DNA of 64,000 nt, taken from NCBI GenBank assembly GCA_039811225.1, contig JBDHYG010000013.1:13647-77646 (forward strand), written 5' to 3'. The notes below the pieces were generated by a model, which saw only the letters and a program-made list of their open reading frames with translations, did no database searches and was not told the DNA's origin. This DNA comes from JAFDXJ01 sp039811225 (GTDB taxonomy: Bacteria > Bacteroidota > Bacteroidia > Chitinophagales > Chitinophagaceae). The first letter of the stretch is position 1. Every line of letters begins with the position of its first letter. The position numbers and the translations under genes are program-made. Shown piece by piece: positions 1-8,035 of the stretch.

Positions 1-228
1 GAAGAAGCCGTTTTACCACTACCGGTGGCAGGCCTAATGAGTTGTGCCGATGGATACCAGGTAGCGGATCAGTATGCATCCTTAGATAAAAAAGCAAAAG
101 CCATGGGCTCGTCCTTATCAGCGCCATTTATGACACTTAGCTTTATGGCATTACTGGTTATCCCGGAAATAAAATTGAGTGATAAAGGTTTATTCAATGG
201 CCAAACATTTACTTTCTATCCTGCCTGA
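1..228 (+). CDS. ade: Adenine deaminase, C-terminal end (5' cut by window)
   Basis: The reading frame is open from base 1 and ends in TGA after 75 residues, so the gene begins before the window. The visible tail has LPLPVAGLMS and ALLVIPEIKLSDKGLF, which match the C-terminal signature of the AdeC type of adenine deaminase (amidohydrolase superfamily, adenine to hypoxanthine plus ammonia, purine salvage). The metal-binding barrel lies outside the window and cannot be checked. It is convergent with the lipoprotein gene that follows, with the two stop codons directly adjacent. The family is clear from the tail; exact substrate is inferred. Confidence 0.8.
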   Translation, partial: EEAVLPLPVAGLMSCADGYQVADQYASLDKKAKAMGSSLSAPFMTLSFMALLVIPEIKLSDKGLFNGQTFTFYPA

Positions 229-645
229 TTATTTTTTTGCAGGCACCGCGTCAGCCGACATCACGCTAATATCCAGGCTATCCGTACCTGTTGGCAAACG
301 ATACCGAATAGTAAATTTATTTTGTCCTCCCGGTGGAATCATACCACTGATTACATCTTCGTGCTCTTCCACCATTTTTGTTTGTCGAAAAGAAAGTAAA
401 CGGATACGAACATTCTGATAACTGACGATCGAAGCTCCATTGATAATAACCCCCTTTACTACGGTTTTACCAAAGACATTTTTCTTATCCGCACTCGTTA
501 CTTTTAAAAAATCAAGTGGGTTCTTTTCTTCTTTGGCCACAATTGTCTCGCGGCTTTGCCGGTACGCATCATCCTGTGCGGTTTGTTCCTTATTGCTGCA
601 GGAAAATAAAAGCAGGCAACAGGCAATAGATAAATAGTTCATCAT
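229..645 (-). CDS. Small hypothetical lipoprotein
   Basis: A 138-residue protein with a short hydrophobic N-terminus and a lipobox ending LLFSC, so it is probably a signal peptidase II substrate anchored by Cys16. The rest is hydrophilic. The segment from about residue 45 to 130 alternates polar and hydrophobic residues (VVKGVIINGAS, VRIRLLSF, KFTIRYRLP, DSLDISVMSA) as in a beta-sandwich. I do not recognise a named family. It lies 54 bases downstream of anmK on the same strand and may be cotranscribed with it. No function is proposed. Confidence 0.6.
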   Translation of the reverse strand: MMNYLSIACCLLLFSCSNKEQTAQDDAYRQSRETIVAKEEKNPLDFLKVTSADKKNVFGKTVVKGVIINGASIVSYQNVRIRLLSFRQTKMVEEHEDVISGMIPPGGQNKFTIRYRLPTGTDSLDISVMSADAVPAKK

Positions 646-699
646 AAATAAGAATTTCCGGGAAACGAATACGACTTAAACGAAAACGCAGCATTAAAA

Positions 700-1797
700 T
701 TATGCATCCTGGCCCATCCAGCAGGCGCCACCGATACCGGCTTTCCTGGCTCCCGTTACAGATGGTATCGTAGTGCTTTCTTCCCGCCAACGCAATACAG
801 CCAGTAAGGCCATGATCAGCGCTTCTTTGTATTCAATTATTTGTGCATCGGGTACTACCATTTCCACAGACAGCGCATCCAGTCTTTGTTTCAGGCTTTC
901 TACCAGGAAAATATTATAGGCGCCCCCTCCGGTTACGTATAATTTTTTCCCGGCCAATGTTGTTGTACATTCTTTGATTGCTTCTACCAGTTGATAAACC
1001 ACATGCTCGGTATATGTGCGCAACCTGTCAGCCGCCGAAATATTAAAACTATTTAGTAAAGGCAATACCTGTTCGTCCCCAAACTGGTTGGATAATGATT
1101 TGGGGAAATCCAGTTGATAATAATCTAAATGATTAAGCGCTGTAAGCAAACCTGCATTCACTTTACCAAAGCTTGCCGTCCTGCCTTTTTCATCAAATGT
1201 TTTACCTGTTTCCGCTGCCAGTTTATTCAGGATACGGTTATTCGGGCAAACATCAAAAGCAATTACCTGTTGTTTTACAGTATCATGAAAACTCAGGTTG
1301 CAAATGCCACCCAGGTTGACAAAGAAATCATATTCCGGGAATAACAATTTTTCGCCAATAGGAACAATGGGAGCGCCTTGCCCGCCCAAGGCCACATCCA
1401 GGTTGCGCAATTCTGTAATGGTATTGATTCCTGTATTGGCGGCAATAGTAGCGCCATCACCCAATTGAATGGAGAAACCATTTGCCGGCTCATGAAAAAC
1501 AGTGTGGCCATGAAAACCGATGAACTGGGTTTTGTATTGCAGGTTGTTTTTCACCACAAATGCATTCACCTGATCTGCAATAAATTTTCCATACTGGATA
1601 TGGCCCTGGAAAAAATCTTTTGCTGACATCGAGGGGGCCGATTGAAAAAATTCTTTCCAATCATCTGTATAAGGAATGCAGGTTTCCTTTAAAATTTCAA
1701 ATTGCCAGTCGCCTTTATTTTCTTCAAACTGCACAAAGACTATATCCAGGCCATCCATTGATGAACCACTCATAATACCAATTGCCTTGTATGTCAT
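700..1797 (-). CDS. anmK: Anhydro-N-acetylmuramic acid kinase
   Basis: A 365-residue cytoplasmic sugar kinase of the ASKHA fold, close to the usual family length. The N-terminal IGIMSGSSMDGLD is the hallmark AnmK phosphate-binding motif; GFHGHTVFHEP, the VNLGGICN segment and YVTGGGAYN near residue 295 are also family signatures. AnmK phosphorylates and opens 1,6-anhydro-MurNAc to MurNAc-6-phosphate, recycling peptidoglycan turnover products. The NagZ-like and NagA genes in this window act in the same salvage route. It follows guaB by 41 bases on the same strand. The ATG start places the glycine-rich motif seven residues in, as in homologues. Confidence 0.95.
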   Translation of the reverse strand: MTYKAIGIMSGSSMDGLDIVFVQFEENKGDWQFEILKETCIPYTDDWKEFFQSAPSMSAKDFFQGHIQYGKFIADQVNAFVVKNNLQYKTQFIGFHGHTVFHEPANGFSIQLGDGATIAANTGINTITELRNLDVALGGQGAPIVPIGEKLLFPEYDFFVNLGGICNLSFHDTVKQQVIAFDVCPNNRILNKLAAETGKTFDEKGRTASFGKVNAGLLTALNHLDYYQLDFPKSLSNQFGDEQVLPLLNSFNISAADRLRTYTEHVVYQLVEAIKECTTTLAGKKLYVTGGGAYNIFLVESLKQRLDALSVEMVVPDAQIIEYKEALIMALLAVLRWREESTTIPSVTGARKAGIGGACWMGQDA

Positions 1798-1838
1798 AGT
1801 TAAAACTGGATTGTAAAAAATGTTCGAAGGAAGTAAAA

Positions 1839-3338
1839 TTAATTCCTGCTATAGTTGGGTGATTCTTTTGTTATTTCCACATCATGGGCATGGCTTTCGC
1901 GCATACCGGCCGATGTTATTTTTACAAAGACTGCTTGTTGTAATGCCTCAATGTCTTTTGCCCCGCAATAACCCATCCCTGCCCGTAAGCCGCCGGTAAA
2001 TTGTGCCACCACTTCACTCAGGTTGCCTTTATAAGCTATGCGGCCTTCAATGCCTTCGGGAACTAATTTTTTAATATCATCTTCCACATCCTGGAAATAG
2101 CGGTCACTGCTGCCTTGTGCCATGGCGCCGATACTGCCCATACCCCTGTATTCTTTGAACTTGCGGCCTTCAAAAATAATTGTACCTCCCGGGCTTTCTT
2201 CTACACCGGCAAATACACTTCCCATCATAGCCACTTGTGCACCGGCTGCCAGCGCTTTCACTAAATCACCGGTATACCGAATTCCGCCATCTGCAATCAA
2301 CGGAATTTTCCGGCTGCGCAAAACCGAAGCAGCTTCCATAATCGCCGTAAGCTGGGGTACCCCGGTACCGGCCACAATGCGTGTGGTACAAATAGATCCC
2401 GGGCCTATCCCGATTTTTACCGCATCAGCGCCTGCATCTGCTAACGCTTTAGCACCAGCGGCTGTACCTACATTTCCTGCTACTACCTGCAGGCCTTTAA
2501 AATTTTTCTTCAATGATTTTAATGCATTGATAACTCCAATATGATGGCCATGTGCACTGTCGAGGCCCACTACATCTACGCCCACCTGCATCAGGGCAGA
2601 TGCCCGGTCCAGCAGATCCGGTGTAATGCCCAGGGCTGCTCCCACCAGTAACCTGCCAAAATCATCTTTCACGGCATTTGGAAAATTTTTCAATTGCATG
2701 ATATCCCGGAATGTGATCAGGCCAATTAGTTTGCCCTGCTTATTCACGACCGGTAATTTTTCAATTTTATTTTTCTTTAAAATTTTCTCCGCCTGTTTCA
2801 TATCCGTTCCTTCCGGTGCGGTTACCAGGTTTTCTTTGGTCATGATTTTGCTGACCTTGATGCGGAGATCTGTTTCAAATCGCAAATCACGATTTGTAAG
2901 AATCCCTACCAGTTTATTTTGCTGATCTACTACCGGGATACCACCGATTTTATTTTCCCGCATCAGGTGTAAAGCTTCACCGAGGGTGGCGTCATCGTGC
3001 AAGGTGATGGGATCTATGATTAAGCCGCTTTCACTTCGTTTAACTTTCCGCACCTGTTCCGCCTGTTTTTCTATCGGCATATTTTTATGTAAGAATCCAA
3101 GCCCTCCTTCCCGTGCCAGGGCAATAGCCAGGTTAGCTTCCGTGACGGTATCCATTGCGGCAGAAAGCATGGGAATATTTAATCGAATGGATTTTGTAAG
3201 CTGCGTTTGCAGATTCACTTCACGGGGTAATACCTGGCTGAATGCAGGCATTAATAATACATCATCGAATGTGAGTCCTTCGCCAAAGAATTTGGAAGCG
3301 GTAAATTTATTGCTTAGAGAAGTATTTCGGTTTGCCAT
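1839..3338 (-). CDS. guaB: Inosine-5'-monophosphate dehydrogenase
   Basis: A 499-residue enzyme oxidising IMP to XMP, the committed step of GMP synthesis. It begins FFGEGLTFDDVLLMPA, has two CBS domains inserted around residues 100-220 (GGIPVVDQQ, KLPVVNKQ), then the barrel with GIGPGSICTTRIVAG, which contains the catalytic cysteine. The C-terminus has the GRIAYKG and GGLRAGMGYCG segments typical of bacterial GuaB. A longer reading with a TTG codon at 3362 exists. I prefer the ATG at 3338 because a perfect TATCTTTG promoter element lies just upstream and would sit inside the longer form. Confidence 0.95.
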   Translation of the reverse strand: MANRNTSLSNKFTASKFFGEGLTFDDVLLMPAFSQVLPREVNLQTQLTKSIRLNIPMLSAAMDTVTEANLAIALAREGGLGFLHKNMPIEKQAEQVRKVKRSESGLIIDPITLHDDATLGEALHLMRENKIGGIPVVDQQNKLVGILTNRDLRFETDLRIKVSKIMTKENLVTAPEGTDMKQAEKILKKNKIEKLPVVNKQGKLIGLITFRDIMQLKNFPNAVKDDFGRLLVGAALGITPDLLDRASALMQVGVDVVGLDSAHGHHIGVINALKSLKKNFKGLQVVAGNVGTAAGAKALADAGADAVKIGIGPGSICTTRIVAGTGVPQLTAIMEAASVLRSRKIPLIADGGIRYTGDLVKALAAGAQVAMMGSVFAGVEESPGGTIIFEGRKFKEYRGMGSIGAMAQGSSDRYFQDVEDDIKKLVPEGIEGRIAYKGNLSEVVAQFTGGLRAGMGYCGAKDIEALQQAVFVKITSAGMRESHAHDVEITKESPNYSRN

Positions 3339-3341
3339 GTG

Positions 3342-3349
3342 CAAAGATA
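3342..3349 (-). promoter_or_regulatory. guaB promoter -7 element (TAnnTTTG type)
   Basis: Minus strand reads TATCTTTG, a full match to the Bacteroidota -7 consensus, ending 3 bases before the guaB ATG. A TTTG that could serve as the -33 element lies 21 bases further upstream (3371-3374). Transcription would begin at or next to the start codon. Confidence 0.55.
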
Positions 3350-3461
3350 ATACCTCAGCCAAATTTTTTCCAAATCATTTTTTCAGAACGTCCAAAACCC
3401 TTGCCTGCATTAGTTTTCAGCATTTAATTGGAGGCAACCAGCAAAATGAAACACGATGAGT

Positions 3462-4559
3462 TTACACCAGTTGATACATTTTCCCCGGCAGGCTGATAAG
3501 TACATGCTGCAATTCCAGGTTGAGCATGGAAGCAGCAATGGTGCTGCTCGATAAACCACTTTGCAGAAAAATATCATCGATATGCAGGGTATCTTTTTCC
3601 CGGAATAAAGCTAAAATCTGTTGTTCTTCTGGTGAGCAATCAATGAAAAGTTCTTTCTGTATTTTCCTTTTGACAACTTTTTGTTCCCAACCCATAAGCG
3701 TCACCAGGTCTTTTGCCGAAGTAAGTAAAGCAGCTTTATTATTTTGGATCAGGTAATTGCAGCCCGCACTTTTAGCATCTGTTGTTTTTCCGGGGAATGC
3801 AAATACATCCCGGTTATAATTATTGGCCAGCTCTGCTGTAATCATACTGCCTCCTTTAATGGCCGTTTCCACTACAATCGTGGCATCACTCATGCCTGCC
3901 ACAATCCTGTTTCTTTTTGGAAAATTATGTTTGTCTGCTTTTGTTTTAGAAAGATACTCTGTCAGTAAGCCTCCCTGGTTGCACATTTCTCTGGCTATAC
4001 CAATATGCTGCTGTGGGTAAATGGAATGCAGGCCATGCGCCAAAACACCAACAGTTTTCACTTGATGCTTTAATGCCGCTTTATGAGCAATGGTATCAAT
4101 ACCATACGCCAGGCCACTCACAACCAGGATTTGCTGGGCAGCCAGCTCTTCCACGAGTTGTTCAGTTAATTGCTTTCCATATTCCGTATGGTTGCGGGTA
4201 CCGATAATACTAATTATTTTCTCGGCATTCAGGTCGGCATTGCCTTTATAATAAAGCATGGTGGGGGGATCATAACAATTCAACAGGCGTTTGGGATATG
4301 TGGTGTCCTGAATAAATAAAGCCTGGATATTATTTTTTCGGATAAAATTTATTTCTTCTTCTACTTCAGCGAAAGCATTAAACGATTTTATACTTTCTGC
4401 CCGTACCGGCCCGATATTTTCCAGCCGGCTAAGGAGACGTTTTTTTTCGTTGAAAATATCCTCTGCTTTGTCATACTGTTTTAATAATTGCCGCGCCTGT
4501 ACCGGACCAATACCAGGCACTTGTGTAAGGGCTATATTGTAGAGAAGATTTTCCTCCAT
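3462..4559 (-). CDS. dprA: DNA-processing protein DprA
   Basis: A 365-residue protein with helix-hairpin-helix residues near the N-terminus (VPGIGPVQA, IGPVRAESI), a Rossmann-like DprA/Smf core (IGTRNHTEYG near 106, SGLAYGIDTIAH near 150, KGGSMITAE near 235) and a C-terminal winged-helix domain from about residue 300. DprA loads RecA onto incoming single-stranded DNA during natural transformation and is widely conserved even in species not known to be competent. The HAD phosphatase gene lies 65 bases upstream on the same strand. Start is ATG. Confidence 0.93.
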   Translation of the reverse strand: MEENLLYNIALTQVPGIGPVQARQLLKQYDKAEDIFNEKKRLLSRLENIGPVRAESIKSFNAFAEVEEEINFIRKNNIQALFIQDTTYPKRLLNCYDPPTMLYYKGNADLNAEKIISIIGTRNHTEYGKQLTEQLVEELAAQQILVVSGLAYGIDTIAHKAALKHQVKTVGVLAHGLHSIYPQQHIGIAREMCNQGGLLTEYLSKTKADKHNFPKRNRIVAGMSDATIVVETAIKGGSMITAELANNYNRDVFAFPGKTTDAKSAGCNYLIQNNKAALLTSAKDLVTLMGWEQKVVKRKIQKELFIDCSPEEQQILALFREKDTLHIDDIFLQSGLSSSTIAASMLNLELQHVLISLPGKMYQLV

Positions 4560-4624
4560 GCCGACTATGCAATTTTTATTGGATAGGAAGATAAAAAATA
4601 TTGGAGAAAAACAAAAGCCCTTAG

Positions 4625-5281
4625 TTAAAATAAAGTCAGGTGCAGGTCATTAAAATTTTGCAGGGAAGCTATTTTTAAATCCGCTGCAGCCCATCGCGGA
4701 TCCTTCATCAGGGCTGGTGCCGGTACAATCACGCATTTCATACGGGCTGCCTTCACGGCGATCATACCATTAAAACTGTCTTCAAAACAAATACAGGATT
4801 CCGGGGTGGAGCCCAGCCGGGCCGCACAATCCAAATAAACCTGCGGATGTGGTTTTCCATAAGGGAGTGTTTCTGCTGACACCATTGCCTGTACATAATT
4901 TTCAATACCGCAAAGATGTACTACCCGCTCAATAATTTCAGGTGGCGATGAAGACGCAATCCCGATCTTGAATTGTTTTTCCTTAAAAAAAGAAAAGATA
5001 TACGGCACCGCAGGCATGATAACCGGTGCAGTAGTAATCTTGTGCATGACCCTGGCTATAATATCTTTTTCTGCTTCGGCAAATTCAGATTCCGGTATAT
5101 CAAAATACCGGAACCAATAGGCCACAAATTCTTTGGTGCGCAGGCCGGTAGTTGTATCATACAAAGTACGTGTCAGGGTCTTATTATACCGGCCCAGGGT
5201 TTCATTTGCCGCGGCATACCATTGTGGTTCGCTGTCGATAAGCAAACCATCCATATCAAAAATCACGGTGTGAAGTGGCAT
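4625..5281 (-). CDS. HAD-superfamily phosphatase, HxpB/YniC-like
   Basis: A 218-residue HAD hydrolase, subfamily IA. Motif I is FDMDGLLIDSE at residues 8-18 (nucleophile Asp8 and acid/base Asp10), motif II is IASSS, motif III is the Lys of YGKPHPQVYL, and motif IV is CFEDSFNG. The closest characterised type is the hexitol/2-deoxyglucose phosphatase YniC (HxpB) or a beta-phosphoglucomutase; sequence alone does not settle the substrate. Start is the ATG at 5281; an upstream in-frame TTG at 5299 would fall inside the terminator hairpin and the promoter element and is rejected. Confidence 0.85.
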   Translation of the reverse strand: MPLHTVIFDMDGLLIDSEPQWYAAANETLGRYNKTLTRTLYDTTTGLRTKEFVAYWFRYFDIPESEFAEAEKDIIARVMHKITTAPVIMPAVPYIFSFFKEKQFKIGIASSSPPEIIERVVHLCGIENYVQAMVSAETLPYGKPHPQVYLDCAARLGSTPESCICFEDSFNGMIAVKAARMKCVIVPAPALMKDPRWAAADLKIASLQNFNDLHLTLF

Positions 5282-5289
5282 AATAATTA

Positions 5290-5319
5290 AAAGGCACAAA
5301 TATATTTATCTGTGCCTTT
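5290..5319 (-). terminator. Hairpin after the SIMPL-domain gene
   Basis: A perfect 9-bp inverted repeat (aaaggcaca at 5290-5298 with tgtgccttt at 5311-5319, 12-base loop) lies directly after the stop of the SIMPL-domain gene. On the minus strand the stem is followed by an AT-rich stretch rather than a long T run, so termination may be partial. Confidence 0.55.
5297..5304 (-). promoter_or_regulatory. HAD phosphatase promoter -7 element
   Basis: Minus strand reads TATATTTG, a full TAnnTTTG match, 15 bases before the ATG at 5281. It overlaps the loop and one stem arm of the hairpin at 5290-5319. No convincing -33 TTTG is seen. Confidence 0.45.
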
Positions 5320-5329
5320 ATAATCGTTT

Positions 5330-6058
5330 TTAATCCAGGGAAAATAATACCCGAACTTTATATTCCAGTTTCATTTTCTTAAAATCCACATTCATCACAG
5401 GCTCACCTGCATCCGCATTGGCAGATTCCATGGCGCCCATACTTTTATAATAAGGTTGCGGGGTATAGTAATTTGTTTCATCGGGATCTGAAATTGTAAT
5501 GGCATGTCCCAGTTTCTCGCCAATGGCCGATGTCAGCGCCAATGCTTTTTCTTTTGCCGCTTTGATGGCAGCAATCTTTAATGCCTCTTTTAATGCATCT
5601 AACTGGCTGTAATCCGTCCGGGAAATATAAAAGTTTTGTGTAGCTGCATCATCCATCTTATCCACGAGCGCATCCATCATGGCTGTATTTTTAAACATGA
5701 TCTCATAATTCAATGTGGCCTTCATATCGGGATTTTGTTTCCGCTTTTTATAATACCAGTAATTATTGTTATAACCGGAAAAACCTTGTACCACGATGGC
5801 GGAATCGGCCAGTCCGATTTCTTTACAGGCTTTTAAAAAATGGTCACGGATATCATTTATAGCCACTTTGTTTCCATTCTTCTTCGTGTATTCCTGCAAT
5901 GTAACAGATACATAAATCTCATCGGGTGTAATTTCTTTTTCTGCTGTGCCGGTCACCTGGATGGTCCGGGGCATTTTAATATCGGTCTGTGCTAATACCG
6001 GTTGGGTGGTCCAGATGGCTAACAATAAAACGGCTGTCTGTAGTGTTATTCTTTTCAT
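5330..6058 (-). CDS. SIMPL-domain (DUF541) periplasmic protein
   Basis: A 242-residue protein with a Sec signal peptide (hydrophobic core LLLAIWTTQPVLAQ, cleavage probably after Ala23) and a SIMPL/DUF541 domain. It shows the family start RTIQVTGTAEKEITPDEIYVSV and the C-terminal VNFKKM-like beta strand before EYKVRVLFSL. The family is periplasmic or outer-membrane associated and forms ring-like oligomers in studied members; its biochemical role is poorly known, with links to oxidative stress in E. coli YggE. It stands alone between two hairpins, so it is probably a single-gene transcript. Confidence 0.8.
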   Translation of the reverse strand: MKRITLQTAVLLLAIWTTQPVLAQTDIKMPRTIQVTGTAEKEITPDEIYVSVTLQEYTKKNGNKVAINDIRDHFLKACKEIGLADSAIVVQGFSGYNNNYWYYKKRKQNPDMKATLNYEIMFKNTAMMDALVDKMDDAATQNFYISRTDYSQLDALKEALKIAAIKAAKEKALALTSAIGEKLGHAITISDPDETNYYTPQPYYKSMGAMESANADAGEPVMNVDFKKMKLEYKVRVLFSLD

Positions 6059-6146
6059 TGTTGTAAATTTTTAATACAACAAGGATGCAGGAAATTTTTT
6101 AATTACATAATGGGTTTAAAAAATTTATCCATATATGATTTTTGAT

Positions 6147-6175
6147 CAAAAAAAAACCGGGAACCAAGTTCCCGG
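6147..6175 (-). terminator. Rho-independent terminator after the protease gene
   Basis: A perfect 8-bp stem (ccgggaac at 6157-6164 with gttcccgg at 6168-6175) and a 3-base loop, followed on the minus strand by about ten T (A run at 6147-6156). It closes the sigma factor/protease operon. Confidence 0.85.
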
Positions 6176-6211
6176 CTTATATATTGATGGAGTTTTTCCT
6201 GGAAAATTTAA

Positions 6212-7324
6212 TTAATTGGAATTATAAGATTTTACCAGGTAGATATAATCTTCCACTTTCTTGAGTTGTGTTACCCGGTTATCGTTCTTAATCGTTGTAT
6301 AGGTCGGCATTTTAATGTTGGCATACGTAGGATCATCCGCTTTCAGATCAGAAAGGAGTTCGAAAATTTTCTTTGCTTTCACGGCAAAGACTACGCCTTC
6401 AGCCTGTGCCTGCCGGGTGCTGATGATACCTACAATCTCGCCCCGGTTATTAAAAACCGGCCCGCCGGAATTACCCGGGTTGGCATTGAGAGATATTTGA
6501 AAATTCGATGTATCCCCATTATACCCGTTGCGGGCGCTGAGGTAACCCATATTATAAACAATCTCATCCTTGGGATAACCCAGTGTAAAAATTTCCGTGC
6601 CTAAATCAAGGTTAGATTTAGAAATACTATATGGCAGGGAATTGTATTTTTTGTAATCACTGTCATCAATTTTTAATAAGGCAATATCCTTATCCTGGTC
6701 AATCCGGATAATTTTTGCTTTGTATTCATTGCCTTTATTGTCGATCACGACAGCACCGGAACCTTTAATAACGTGTGCATTGGTGATAAGATAGCCCTTC
6801 CCGTCAATCAGGAAAGCCGTACCACCGGCGGTAATGGTATAGCCGGAAGGAATTTTAGAATCGAACTCACGGATCTTGGCTCCCTGCATTTGCTGGTTAC
6901 GTTGTACCTGGTCAATTTTTTTGCTGAGCTGTTGCAGGTCATTCATTTTCGCTACCGGTGCAAAGAAGCTTACCAAGCTATATATCACGAGCGCCGTGAT
7001 GCTGGCGATAGAAGCAGCAATGGCGGTAACGCGTTTGTATTTATTCCAGAGCCGGATTACTTTGGCCTTGGTGGAAGAGGCATCCATATCCTGGATTTCT
7101 CCTTCTTCTACAAGGCGGTTGTGAATGGCTTGTAATTCATTTTTGAATTGAAGCTGATTGGCATACTGGTGTAGCTTACTGTCAAAGAGTTTATGCTCTA
7201 CCACCAGTTGGTCAATTTCGGGAGTTTTACTGCGAAGGTCATCAAACCAGGCGATTTCGCTTTCTGTCATTTTCCCTTCCAGGTATTTTTCAATGGTTTC
7301 CAGTAGTTGAATTTCTTTCATCAC
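6212..7324 (-). CDS. Membrane-anchored trypsin-like protease with anti-sigma-like N-terminus
   Basis: A 370-residue protein in three parts. Residues 1-95 are charged and presumably cytoplasmic, resembling the short N-terminal arm of FecR-type and other anti-sigma proteins (EKYLEGKMTESEIAWFDDL). Residues 99-122 are one membrane segment. Residues 128-155 may form a short coiled coil. Residues 160-325 are an S1C/HtrA-like chymotrypsin-fold protease with the full triad: His184 (TNAHV), Asp213 (DIALL) and Ser286 (GNSGGPV). No PDZ domain follows. The start overlaps the end of the sigma factor gene by 4 bases (ATGA), which points to translational coupling. I infer an envelope-stress sensor or regulated protease; direct control of the sigma factor by the N-terminal arm is a hypothesis. 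Confidence 0.85.
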   Translation of the reverse strand: MMKEIQLLETIEKYLEGKMTESEIAWFDDLRSKTPEIDQLVVEHKLFDSKLHQYANQLQFKNELQAIHNRLVEEGEIQDMDASSTKAKVIRLWNKYKRVTAIAASIASITALVIYSLVSFFAPVAKMNDLQQLSKKIDQVQRNQQMQGAKIREFDSKIPSGYTITAGGTAFLIDGKGYLITNAHVIKGSGAVVIDNKGNEYKAKIIRIDQDKDIALLKIDDSDYKKYNSLPYSISKSNLDLGTEIFTLGYPKDEIVYNMGYLSARNGYNGDTSNFQISLNANPGNSGGPVFNNRGEIVGIISTRQAQAEGVVFAVKAKKIFELLSDLKADDPTYANIKMPTYTTIKNDNRVTQLKKVEDYIYLVKSYNSN

Positions 7325-7929
7325 ATGCCGGTATTATATTGCGCAAAAAATATTTTTTTCAAACGGACCATGCATTTATACTTCTGATTCTTGGCATTGT
7401 CCGCATTAGTATAACCAAATTGCTCTGCAATTTCATCCATTCCCTTTTTTTCAAAATAGTAGGCTTCAAGTAAACTTTTGCATGGTTCCCCGAGGCTTTC
7501 CATTGCTTTTTCCATGATGGCAAAATCATGGTTTTCTTTTTGCCTGAGTTCCAGGTCTTCTTCCACCCCGGTTGTTTCTTCCATGCCTTCCACCAGGGTA
7601 GTCAATTGACCGGATTGTTGGAGCTTCTTTAGCCATAACCGCCTGCATACAGAATACAGGAAGGTTTTGATCTGGCAGGTCAGGGTAAAGTTTTCCGACC
7701 GGGATTTTTCATATAAAACAATCATTGCTTCCTGAAAAATATCCTTCGCATCGTCATGATCGCCATTATTACTCAGGATAAAATTCCGGGCCATTTTAAA
7801 GTTTTCTTTATATATGGCTTCTATGGCGTTTGTATCCCTATTTGCCAGCTTTTCCAATAAAGCTTGTTCACCAAGTTCAGGCTTCAATGCTTCTAATTTT
7901 AATACCAAAAGGAGATAAAAGTAACCCAA
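7321..7929 (-). CDS. ECF-type RNA polymerase sigma factor
   Basis: Up to 202 residues with sigma-70 region 2 (KDIFQEAMIVLYEKSRS, around 60-77) and region 4 (CKSLLEAYYFEKKGMDEIAEQFGYTNADNAKNQ is the helix-turn-helix area, given here only to locate it by position, about residues 148-180).  It belongs to the ECF group common in Bacteroidota. There is no ATG before Met46, which lies inside region 2, so the start is a TTG: either 7929 or a TTG seven codons downstream. The gene overlaps the protease gene that follows. The promoter was not identified with confidence. It probably directs transcription of its own operon and an unknown regulon. Confidence 0.85.
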   Translation of the reverse strand: MGYFYLLLVLKLEALKPELGEQALLEKLANRDTNAIEAIYKENFKMARNFILSNNGDHDDAKDIFQEAMIVLYEKSRSENFTLTCQIKTFLYSVCRRLWLKKLQQSGQLTTLVEGMEETTGVEEDLELRQKENHDFAIMEKAMESLGEPCKSLLEAYYFEKKGMDEIAEQFGYTNADNAKNQKYKCMVRLKKIFFAQYNTGM

Positions 7930-8035
7930 AATACAGGAATCCCTTTTTTTTAAAAAAAATTATTTCGGGCGGGTTACTTTTTTTCGAAGTGTGTATTAAT
8001 AAGCGTATACATTCATAAAAAAAACAAAAAAGAAC

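Noticed and set aside
2122..2544. 140-residue open frame antisense to guaB
   Set aside because: A shadow of the guaB coding sequence with low-complexity Ala/Pro/Ile composition and no recognisable domain.
3363..3461. Spacer before guaB checked for a tRNA or regulatory RNA
   Set aside because: No cloverleaf or conserved motif; only promoter-like sequence was seen.
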